Shown here in pieces: positions 23,183 through 33,007 of a DNA stretch of 64,000 bases. The notes beneath the pieces were generated by a model. The model saw only the letters and a list, made by a program, of their open reading frames with translations. It did not search any database and was not told the DNA's origin. Position 1 is the first letter of the stretch. Every line of letters begins with the position of its first letter. Source of the DNA: Immersiella caudata (taxonomy: Eukaryota > Ascomycota > Sordariomycetes > Sordariales > Lasiosphaeriaceae); NCBI GenBank assembly GCA_030512335.1, contig JAULSU010000006.1, positions 4,526,001 to 4,590,000 on the forward strand, read 5' to 3'. The position numbers were made by a program, and so were the translations under genes.

Positions 23183-24339
23183 TCAAGTCTCAAAAACAAT
23201 CTCAGCCACCAAATTTGCTGCTTCACGCCCGATGCCAAAAGAAAGCATATAAGCCCCAATGGTCGTTCCGTATGCATGCACGACCTTTTGCCCACCAATG
23301 ACCTCCCTTTCCAGCCGGACGTTCGGCAGCCGAAGCGGGCGAATCCCTGTAAGATCTGCCAGGATGGAATATTCGCCCGGATTGCTTGACCGAAATGCTT
23401 CGGGCAGGCTCTCGTGGGCACGGCGAATCAACTGATGAGTAATCTGTCAGCGTGCGGCTTCTTGTCCTGTGGGCAAAAAAAAAAAAAAAAAAAAACTTAA
23501 AAAAGGAAAGAACAGGTCAACACTCACATTCTCCCGAACAGATTCCGAGCTTCGGATGCTGTTGTCCACGGGATCTGAAATGCCCCCAATGACTGCCGTT
23601 CCGTCGTGTCTGCCAAACACGTAGAGATACTCATGGTTGGGGGAGCGACGAACAAACATGTCCTTGTAGTCGGATTTGACCAGGATGGTGTAAGTGCGAT
23701 CAGTGATGATGTACTCGTCTTTCACATCGCTCAGTGCTTGCGAAGCCGCGCCGGAGGCGTTGATCAGGACGTCGTGGTCCATATAGGCAAGGTCCCCGAG
23801 AGCCTTAACGGCAGAGATACGCTGAAAGCGAACACCTGCAGCCTCGAGTTGTTGCCTCAGCCAGGGGAGAAATACCGCTGGGTCAACAACAGCGCTGGCG
23901 TACTTGACAGCGAGACTGCCATCAGCGCTCGGAAGTACCTCGAAGCCGGGAACGCGGCTATTGCACCACAGCTTCTCAGCATTGGTGGGGCCCGTGTCGT
24001 GGATGTCAGTCAACTCGCCGGTTCGAGCGCTAGACTCTGGATGCGCAGCCGCCAGCTTCCGCAGAAACGCGAGAGTATCGAGTTGCATCTGCTCCTCGCG
24101 CGGGGTGCCCCCGAGTGCCACCCATCCCGCGCACGCCCAGGGGCTTGCCCATTCTTCGGAGGGGGCGTCGCCGGGTAGGTCTCGCGCTACAATGGTGACC
24201 TCACACGTCTTTGGCAGCTGGCTGGCAATGGCCATGCCGGTAATGCTGCGCAGGGAGGGCTCAGTGTCAGTTCCTTCCGCGCGAACCTCACAGGGCGGCA
24301 AAGTTCTTACCCCGAGCCGAGGATGGTGACCTTGGTCAT
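23183..24339 (-). CDS. D-amino-acid-oxidase-like FAD oxidoreductase
   Basis: A DAO-family flavoenzyme of 335 residues, the usual size of D-amino-acid oxidases, which deaminate substrates to 2-oxo acids with release of H2O2. Exons: 24339-24311, 24245-23528, 23443-23183. The FAD-binding fold starts at once (MTKVTILGSG, then ITGMAIASQL). The WASPWACAGWVALG region, VINASGAAS-like LINASGAAS, and GIRPLRLPNVRLE (substrate carboxylate Arg) are family features. Two things are odd. The signature after VVHAYG reads TTIGAY rather than the usual small-residue GHGG-type loop, and the C-terminus (IVFET) lacks a peroxisomal SKL-type signal. A substrate other than a free D-amino acid, and a cytosolic location, are therefore possible. 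The second intron has a run of 21 T on the gene strand. It sits within the putative terpenoid cluster. Confidence 0.85.
23475..23495 (+). repeat. A21 homopolymer in DAAO intron 2
   Basis: Twenty-one consecutive A on the plus strand, hence T on the transcript strand, inside the 84-base intron 23527-23444. It lies between donor and acceptor and could serve as an extended polypyrimidine tract. Confidence 0.9.
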
Positions 24340-25591
24340 GGCGGGCGATTTGCGGGACTTTCACCGCCGCGGGGTCTAAGCAGAGGAGAAGAAAGGTGTG
24401 AGGTCTGTGAGATCGGTGGGAAGGCGCGTTGAGGCGAGGGTGAAGGGTTGAGATGAGGAGTTTGAGCCGCTCAAGCAGGGATGGAGGCACTTCTTAATAG
24501 CCCCGTTTTGGGCGATTTTGCCCTGTCATGGCGATCCTCGAAAGTAGCCTGATCTGTTGCTCAGATCGAACACTGCGATGGCGCATGTGAGAGGCTGGGG
24601 GACTGAGACACCGCTGCCGGATGACCTGGTGCCGCCGGGGAATGGCGGGGGTCTCCCCTCTCGACTTTCTAGGCTCCGAACCTGTCGTTCGTCCTACTCC
24701 GAAGCGGAATGCAGGGACTCCGACAAAAGTCCATGATGCCGCTTACGGTGCATGGGCACAGTGTATTCGCTTATGTGCATATACCCATGCGCTGCAGTGG
24801 GGCTCCAACACCCAGCGCTGGGAAAGTAAGATCAGGGACGTTAGCCCGAAGGATTGCGTTCCATCCATTGCCAACTAGTAGGTCGGGTCTGCCGGCTGCG
24901 GACACCCGGGACTGTCGCGCCGAATCGAATTCACAAAGAGAAGTGTGCCTGGGCGGCGCGTGTCTATATCGCCCCCAACTCGGCCGTGGCTCGGCATGAT
25001 CTGGCCCAATGCGGCGTAGGTTGCGTACCAGGTTGGTTGGTGTTGTGATGAACAACCTGCTTCTGCAGATTGGCATCTGCTGAGTGCCAGGTTTTTCGGT
25101 CGTCGATGCGATAGCCGGAGCCAACACGCCGGCCACCTGACCTTTTCCTATCTCACCAAGTGCTGATCGCCATCCTGCACCTCGATTTCGTCTCCTAGTG
25201 TACCTTGCTAGCACTAAGTGGGCTTGGTTGGTCAATACGGAACCCCTACTCGATTCCTCATTCAGCTTTGGCGTTGGGTGACACGGGATGCGTTACATCA
25301 CTCAGTTCTCGCCCGGTCAGTCTGGTCCTGTGCTGCATCTCGAGAAAATGAGAGGCCGGGTTACTAGTCTGAGACCCTATGTGACAATAGTACCATGCTA
25401 TTCTACCCACCCCTGTCGAGCTGATCAATGTTCCTGGCCGGCAGCCGCCTGTGTGTGCCATCGCGCCTTGGCCCGATTGAAAGTTGGCCCCTTGAAGCTC
25501 CGTGAGTGAGGAGACTCTCATCTTCTGCATGATGCAGATGTGACACGGCCAGTTGGTCCAGTTCCGGTTCGTCGTACATGCCAAATGTCCA
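24340..25591. other. Intergenic region
   Basis: The upstream region of the DAAO-like gene and the 3' side of the ketoreductase gene. Open frames are short and without motifs; no gene is supported. Confidence 0.4.
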
Positions 25592-26764
25592 TTATGCTGC
25601 CGGTTCTGCTTTTTCGAGCTCCAGAATCTTCTTCGCCGTGTCGACCATGGTTTCGTCCAGAGTGCGGAAGGTTAGACCGATGACGGCGTTGTCAGCATCG
25701 GCATCGAACTGACCAAAGACGACATTAGCGTCCTCACCGCTGTCAGCGGAAACGCGGCCGGCTAGCTCAGGGATCTTGGCGAGGGAATGGGCGAGCACGG
25801 TGAAAGTCATAGGCTGGCAGTTGATGAGCAGACGACGGTTGGCGGCTGCGGGTGTGGTGAGCGCCTTGACATGCGCATCGGCCAGGTCGCGGGCGTCGAC
25901 GGAAGAAGGAAAGGCAGTGGCCGGAACTGTCGGGTTAGAACCGCTGAAGAGGTTGTAAATCAGGCCAACGCTGAAGTTGAGGCTCTTCACGCTCTTCACC
26001 GGCTGAAGTGGCGGGCCAAAGATCAACCCCGGCAGAAAGACAGTCACGGTGAACGATGGCTTTTCGGCCTTGACGAAGTCCCAGATGGCCAGCTCGCCCT
26101 CCTTTTTGGCACTGCAGTACGAGATGAAGGGGTGGTTGGCTTTCCGCGCCTCCTCGCGACCGATGGGCAGCCACGTCTCGCTGGTGATGGGCCCTGCAGA
26201 ACGGAGAGCATCTGCAGCGCCAGTAGTCACGGCGTTGACGGAACCGGTAACAACCACCGACTTGAGTCCGGGAGCGTTGCGCTTTGCGGACCGAAGAAGC
26301 GCCAGGTTGCTGGATCGCACGTGATCGCGATTAGCGAAATCCCAGCGGGGCTGATGCAGAGTTCGGTGTGGGTTGAGAACTCACCCATCCACTGACGGCT
26401 TCAGGAAGTCACGATCATAGTCGGTATGAGCAGGATTGTCCAACAGGGGCGCAGCTACATGGGCGATCTGTGGGTGGATGAACTTTGTCAGCAGAGCTCA
26501 GGTAGCATGAGACGAGAAGCGGTGGCTGCATACATGGTCAAATGAATACTTGGTGAAGAGAACATCCCAGCTCTTCTCGTCGGCGTAGTCACCGACAACG
26601 ACGAGCTCGAGGTCATTCTTCCATTCGGGGTGGAGGCCGAAGATTTGCTCGATCAGCGATTCGCGTCGAACTGTGCCCACTACATGGTGACCGGCCGCAA
26701 TGAGTGAGTTGATAACGTGGGCCCCCACAAAGGAGTTGGCGCCAGTGAGAAGCGTAGTCGGCAT
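25592..26764 (-). CDS. GRE2-like NADPH-dependent ketone/aldehyde reductase
   Basis: An extended SDR of 343 residues, similar to yeast Gre2 and plant dihydroflavonol-reductase-type enzymes. These reduce aldehydes and ketones with NADPH in the cytosol. Exons: 26764-26534, 26467-26385, 26309-25592. The cofactor motif LLTGANSFVGAHV is at the N-terminus, with VRR for NADPH preference soon after. HVAAPLLDN, SVVVTGSVNAV and the catalytic YCSAKKEGE (Tyr-x3-Lys) follow, then FLPGLIFGPP. The start is the only ATG before the Rossmann motif. A TATAAAG element lies about 105 bases upstream. As the last gene of the putative terpenoid block it could reduce a carbonyl intermediate, but stand-alone aldehyde detoxification is as likely. 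Confidence 0.9.
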
Positions 26765-28230
26765 TTTGGAGAGAGCTGGTGGATATTGATCTTGTGCTGG
26801 ATGATGCGGCGTAGGTGCTGTGTTCGGATGGATTGGATGGGAAACCGAGTGCGGTCTTGGCGCTCTTTATACCCAACTTAGTTGGCGGATTAGCCGGCAG
26901 GCATGATGCCGGAATGGCCGCGTCTTCACGTCATGGCATCTCCGCCTCGAGCCCGCATTTGTTGATGCTCTTTGTCGTTGTTCAAGCTGGGAACCATCAG
27001 CCGGCAGAACACCGTTGCTGACTGATCAACGGTCACAAACCGCCCTGAAAGCTTAGCCCGCTTGGCGATTAGGGATGGCCCCACATACGGAAGATTGACC
27101 CCACATTGACCGGCCAGCCAATGGGCGTCCGCAAAAACCTGCTCCCACAGTGCGTCGCTCAACCGCCGAGGTTTGGGAATGTCGCTTGGTGCGGTCGGAA
27201 GAGTTGAAGTGTCGGTCTGGTTAATTGATATGCGTGTGCATGTGTCAGCAACCTTTCCTGTGAGTTACACTGGGGCTGAGGGCCGTTGTTGTCGTGATTT
27301 TGGACGGGGGAGGTTGTGCGACGCCAGCAAAAAACGCGGTTGCTCTTTGGCGCATTTACCATGCTTGGGTGGGGGTGGGGCTCGGAGGCCACCATCGTCG
27401 GATATCAACAAATCGCGCTCTTTCCCTACCAAAAAGTGCGAACAGCCTCTTCCACGCGCAAAAGCGCCAACAGACTGCTCCTTCCTTGCAGGCGTCTTAC
27501 TTCTGAACCGCTCTGGGTCTCGGTCCCGAAATATCTTCACACCACCGAAAGCGATCGCAGCAGCTGCGCCGTCCGTCTCCGTGTCCCGAGTTCTCAATTG
27601 CTCCACGAGTCCTTCATTTATCGACCACCCAGATGCGCACCCCATCCCCGCCCTCGAGATCAAACAGCTCGATATCGACCATCCCAAGCAGGGGACCGAT
27701 GGTCTAAACCACAATGTGCCGCTTCCTCACCCGCCCAAACATGGATCTCCGCCTCGGCTGCCGACGGCTATAAAGAGCTTGACAAGAACGGGTTCGCCGC
27801 AATTTTTAACGCAGGAACCATTGGCTTGGCATCCTTGGAGATGGAGCTGCTAACTGGTCGCGCGAAGAAGAGGAGGCTGCGAACAGGGCATTCGTGCGAC
27901 TCGAGCGGCTCCTTAGCGGAGGCTGATGGGGACTTGTCGATATGGGGTGGGCCTACATTGCATCGGAGTTGCCAAGTTCCCCCGTCCCTCTGAAGCTGTG
28001 TGCTGGGCCTGCGCCTCCAGGCTGCTAGACTGCCGACCGTTTCTTCGCCCGTTGTCACCACATCTAGCACACGGCCTCGAGACCACACTTGGGCTCGCTG
28101 GACATTGGGTATGTATGTTATTTGAAGTATTTACAGTGAAATGACGAGAGCTAACGGAATAATGGGCAACTCTAGACCACCACCCTTTCCAAGACCCAGT
28201 CCGATCACCTTCGTTTTCCGGACATGCTCT
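26765..28230. other. Intergenic region with unassigned open frames
   Basis: About 1.5 kb upstream of the ketoreductase and downstream of the LVIVD gene. Long overlapping frames exist on the plus strand between 27170 and 27990, but amino-acid content is low-complexity and I recognise no domain. A plus-oriented TATAAAG occurs near 27770 without an assignable gene. Confidence 0.35.
26865..26871 (-). promoter_or_regulatory. Probable TATA element of the ketoreductase
   Basis: TATAAAG on the minus strand, about 100 bases before the ATG at 26764; orientation and distance fit a core promoter. Confidence 0.45.
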
Positions 28231-29608
28231 CTAACCGGTGTACTTGAGCACGAAGATGCCGCGCTCGATGCTGTTGAGTAGGATATGCCCAGAGGCGAAG
28301 TAAGGATACACGCTCCAGGTGCCGACGAATTCGGCACGGCCGCCCACGCTGTCATCGGCCGGGTGGCAGTCGAAGAAGCCCACCTCGCGGAGCCCCTGAC
28401 CGGTGGGGTCGGTTTTGAGCGAGCGGACATCAACGATGCGGAGGCCCGATCCGTAGTTGGCCTGGTACGAGAAGCCCTTGTGGACATACTGGTTGTGGTC
28501 GATGGCCTTGGCCGGGCTCTGGTACGTGCCGGTGAAGATGGGCCTCTGCAGGTTGGTGATGTCAACAACGTAGGTGGTGGTGCGCTGGTTAGCGGCCGGG
28601 CCCTTCTTCTCCTGCTCATCGAGTTCGTCGTCGAGGAGGAGGAAGCGCATCTCATCGTCGGCAAGCCATCCCTGGTGGGTGTAGGTGGCACCGGTGTACT
28701 TGGTGCTGCTGATAGTGACCGGGTTGCTCTTGGACGTCACATCGGCGATGTCCAGACTATCCTCGTTGTAGTTGAAGCAGATCTCGCGTCCGGTGTAGCG
28801 AGAGTCAGGACCCTTGTAGATGACGCACTGCGCGTCGTGGACGTAACCGCCAGCAGAGAGGCAGCCGGCCTTGGTCGGGTTGGCGGGGTTGGTGACGTTC
28901 ACCATGAAGAGGCCGCCACTGCATCCGGCGGCGGATCCGGTGCCCACGGCGTAGATCATGTTCTTCTCTTCGTGGGCAACAATGTTGTGCGAGTTGCCGA
29001 AGCCCGAGTAGCGAGCCGTCAGGTCGGATGAGATGCTGAAGGTCCTCGGCGATCCGGGCTGGATGGTGAGGAGCTTCTTCATGTCGAAGACTTGGAGGCC
29101 GTGGTTGCTGGACTCAGCGCCGATGTAGACGTAGTCGCCAATGACCTTCATGTCTCTCCAGCTAGACGAGGACGTCTGGGTTGGAAGACGACCGAGGTAG
29201 ACGAGCGATCCGTCTTTCAAGATCTCGACAAAAGCAGTGCCATCCGTTTGGCCAACGGCGCCGAACTCACGGCCGATGGACGAGGTCCAACCCCCTGGAA
29301 CCCGTGTTAGTCTGCTGGCTAGACAGAGATCTGGGCCACTTACAGACGTCGTTTCCCTTCCTAGTCGAAGAGCCCATGTCCTGGTGGCGCAAGAAGGCGA
29401 CGAGGTCGACTTTGTTGCACTGGTACTCGCCGGCCTTGCCGTTGACGCAAGGTGTCCCGGCGCGGAGGGCCTGGTAGCGGTCGACATCGTAGGCACCGGA
29501 CTCCTGAAGGTCGGACCATGTGGCAAGCTTGAGCTGCCGGAGGACCTCCATGGAGGTGGCGGTCGCGCGCCCGGCGAGGGCGGTGAGGACGACTGATGTC
29601 AGCTTCAT
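28231..29608 (-). CDS. Secreted LVIVD-repeat (choice-of-anchor-B-like) protein
   Basis: A secreted protein of 442 residues made of LVIVD-type beta-propeller repeats; the biochemical role of the family is unknown. Exons: 29608-29344 and 29294-28231, with a gtaagt..ccag intron. A signal peptide (MKLTSVVLTALAGRATATS) is followed by a short Cys-containing N-terminal part (TPCVNGKAGEYQCNKVD). Then come repeated blade-like units, visible as DMKVIGDYVYIGAESSNHG, LQVFDMKKLL, GLFMVNVTNPANPTKAG, DSLDIADVTSKSNPV, YVVDITNLQRPIFTGTY and LRIVDVRSLKTDPTG. The pattern 'ivDvtnp..P' recurs about once per 50 residues. The end ILLNSIERGIFVLKYTG is typical of this family. It has no obvious link with its neighbours. 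Confidence 0.83.
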
Positions 29609-31049
29609 GTTGAGGGAAAAACGAATGCGAGGCAGAGGGGCCGGGGTAGGATCAGCTAAGATCCCGGGAGACACGAGGCAAGTCGGCACTGCTCTGCTTT
29701 CTCTCTCCTTTTCACAAACGCCGGGAAGAATTAACTATCTATACTCTCTCATGACCGACAGGTCATCGGGCCGCAAGTTGCTACTTTGAAGCCTTTCGTT
29801 CCCGAACGCCACTTCCTCCGCGCTCACATGCAGTCATCGTCATCGCATCGACCCTAGAAGCCATCATGGAAATGGAAGGTTGGAGGGGGCAATGGCACCT
29901 CAGTCACACATCGGATTGCCACTCTCATAGATCTTTTTTCATGGTGTGACAACTGCGTAGTAGCCTCGTGGGGTTTCCAAGCCATCAATAAAGACTCAAC
30001 TAAGAAGGTTGTCGAAGGCATGGATCGAAGCCAGGGTAACACTGCGTGCGGGACGTCTCGGCACTACGATCTCTATAGCGCTAGAGATAAGCGACCCCAC
30101 AAGTTATTCGGGGCACATGGCTGAGACGATGGACCTCCTTCCACTCTGGGAATGTCGACACAGTAGCGAACCTATCTTGACCAAGGAAAATGGCCGGGGA
30201 TTGGTACCGAGTCGGCAGGTGAGATTAAGTCACCCAGCTGGCCGAGATGCTTCACGGGGTAGCAAGCGGCCATCATAGGGAACAAGACCGAGGCAGAGTA
30301 CGGTAATTATTGGGCGGGTAATCGGCATCTCCATGGGATCAGTCATCCCCCACCGTGACACGCGAGCGCCGTTGCCGTGCCGATGCAACTTCAGCAACGG
30401 CGCCGGCTCCAATCACAAGCAGGTAGAAAGTAATGCGTCATCTGTCATGGACCTGTTTTGATCATCATTGCATTTGCAGGTATCGATATTGAGCTACTTG
30501 ATTGGGGTAGCTTAAATAAGTGTCCCATCCCTTACCCCTGAATTCCCAACGCACTCATTGCTATCCCCAAGTTGCGCGTCATGAAGGGGGGGCTGGCGAT
30601 GATTGAGAAGGGGCTGGATGTGTTGAAAGAGGGAAACTTGGCTGGTGAAAAGTTGGTGGTTGCGCTATCCGCTAGGTAGCGTGGTGCTAGACTGGGAAAA
30701 CCTTGAGCAAGTGGAGATCATGAGCAGCACACAAGTGATACCCGGTAGATAACATGCACTTTGCACATAAGCCTTCTTATCATAATCCTGTTATGGCGAT
30801 ACAGTTGTGTCGCGGCAACCTTTATCGATCCCCCGTCATTACTATCTTTCCCAGTGTTTGGGCCTTGGGTCTGGGGCGGGGAACAAACCCCGAGATGGTT
30901 GCCGAGTCGAAGTAGTAGGCGGCCAGGTTCGCAGGCACACCTACCATTCTGTTCATATTCACTCCCCGTTCATCCTCGAAGCCATTGGTACTACCTCGAA
31001 TCGCGAGATGACATCCAGCATCCCGATACCCCCTTTTGTGTAGCCGCCC
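29609..31049. other. Intergenic region
   Basis: About 1.4 kb between the LVIVD gene and the regulator relic. No gene is recognised. The right part may contain the ruined 5' exon and promoter of the Zn2Cys6 relic. Confidence 0.35.
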
Positions 31050-32310
31050 TCGCTGACGTTAGCCAACGAAGACGACTACGGTCCCAAGAAACGACCCAAA
31101 GTGGCTCTGGCGTGTCAAAGATGCAAGAATAGGAAACAGAAATACGATGGATTCCAACCCTGTTCCAGGTGCCGCTCATTGGACATTGAGTGCGAGTACA
31201 TCATCCCCCAGAAGCCCATGCCCTTCAGCAAGGATCAGTACATCAAATCACTTGAGCATCGCGTGGTCGAGTTGAAGTCGATTCTTTCGGCACAGGGGAT
31301 ATCCGAGCTGAGCAGCGATCATTGGAAGGCATTCTCGCCAAGCCCTCCGACGCCAACGGTCCATCTCGGATCCGAGTATGAAGTGGGGTGCCCAGAGGAT
31401 GGTGCGGAGGGGGCTGTTCTTGACTAGCAGGGGGGTATTGATTCCGTGGTATCCATGTCACGGAGCCTATCACTGGATGTCAATGGTTCGGGGTACATTG
31501 GTGCCACCAGTCATGTCGCCCTTTGAAGACTCTCCAGCTTTTTAGGCCACAGCCTTCGAACCACCGACGAAAACACCCTCCCACCGCTGTTCCGGGCTTT
31601 GTTCCCGACGAGGAGCCCATCGATTTCTCGGATGTTCCGGGTGACACTGCTGATGGCTCTCCTGGCGGGGTACAGAAAACACATACCAACGCGCTGAAAA
31701 ACTTTCATCAACCCCCGTCTGCTGAAGATTTGTGCTGGCGTGTGGCACTTACAAGAGGCTGCACTAGTCCCTGGCAGCTGGGTACTGGATCATGGGGTTG
31801 CAGTCCGTCTTTATGGCTGGCAAAGCCGCCCATTTATCAGTATTTCCGGACATTCCCTAATACATTTATGTGATGTAGGCCTCGCCTTAGTCTACTGCAT
31901 CTGGATATCCCCTGATGAGATTTTCAACATCACTACAAGCAACGGAATCTACGACTGCAGCATCATCCTCTTCGTCATTACCGAGCGATTGCAAGCCGCT
32001 AAAAAGCATCGCAACGCCTTCGAAGTCATATGCCAACGTGTAATTGACCGCATGTCCGAAGCCCCTGTGAGGAAGCCGCGCGACGCTATTTCCGGCTTGA
32101 TGGCCGAGTTAGTACCTTCGGTGAACTCGTTCGAAATTGACATGCCCTTTGAGGTTGACAACGAGAGCGTTTTCAGTTCAGTCAGATCATTTCAGACGTG
32201 ACAGGTGAGGTCTTTTCGGCTGGTCCAGCCTGCTTCGGAGAGCTACAAGCACAGCTCCTCGAGAATCCTGGTCTGTCCTCTCCAATGGTCGAAGGACTCC
32301 CAATATGAAA
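31050..32310 (+). pseudogene. Decayed Zn2Cys6 transcription factor
   Basis: Relic of a fungal Gal4-type regulator. The DNA-binding part reads ALACQRCKNRKQKYDGF, then QPCSRCRSLDIECEY: five of the six zinc Cys remain and the third is Tyr. A short coiled-coil-like IKSLEHRVVELKSIL follows. The reading frame then ends at 31425. Downstream, in other frames, come LVYCIWISPDEIFNI, LFVITERLQAAKKHRNAF, AISGLMAELVPSVNSFEID and a tail near 32190-32300, which resemble the C-terminal part of such regulators. Most of the middle homology domain is missing. The Cys to Tyr change (TGC to TAC) is a C to T change in a CpA context on the other strand, as in repeat-induced point mutation. It may once have controlled the nearby metabolic or carbohydrate genes; this is inference. 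Confidence 0.72.
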
Positions 32311-33007
32311 TGTACCGTAGAGGAATACGATCTCGACTACTCTTGCCAACTTGCGGTAGCAAACGAGTTAATTTGTCCCTGGGGACGCGCTTGGGTTGAT
32401 GAATAGTGCTTGTGTGGACCACAATAGCAGTGTGACGGTGAATGATAAAGAAGGCTCCTCCTTTTCACACAAGTGCAAGTAGTACTAGGTAAGGGAACCG
32501 CAGTGAGTAACTTCCTCTTGCTACAGCGGCTTCCTCGTGCACCTTCTTGGTTCATGTTAATCGGGGCTAATTACATGATCTGTCGATGTGTTTACTTAGG
32601 TACGTGACCCGACTTGTCAGAGAATCCAATTCCTTCGGCCTGATGCCAACCATATGGCTTCGGGCATGACTCCTTACTTCGGGCCTGCTTCCCCGAACTG
32701 CGCAGGGTCGGGGTTTAGTGGAGCTGGCGTTGCTCAATCCCACTCCTGAAAATGCCGTGATTGGCGGCAAAAAGCCTCCCCGCCCGCTGACCTGAGATGT
32801 TCCATGACTTCAAGCAGCCAATTTCCAAATAGGCTATGGGTTATGGTCCAGTAATTGGGGCGGCTACAATCCAACATCAACATTTTCTGAATGGCTCGCG
32901 GGATTGGACATAAAGAGTGGGCACTGGTGAGGTAGTGATTTTGTGCCTAGGACAGACGGAAACGTGGGGAGTCTCTGCACTTCACGGCGCAGACCTTCTC
33001 CTCAAAG
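32311..33007. other. Intergenic, upstream of GH2 gene
   Basis: About 700 bases holding the presumed promoter of the GH2 gene. No gene is seen and no strong TATA; an ACATAAAG lies about 100 bases before the ATG. Confidence 0.35.

Noticed and set aside
27173..27993. Overlapping 200-codon plus-strand frames
   Set aside because: Low-complexity Pro/Arg/Ser-rich translations in two frames at once, with no domain; probably GC-rich noncoding DNA. A small gene cannot be fully excluded.
28285..29031. 248-codon plus-strand open frame
   Set aside because: Antisense shadow of the LVIVD gene.
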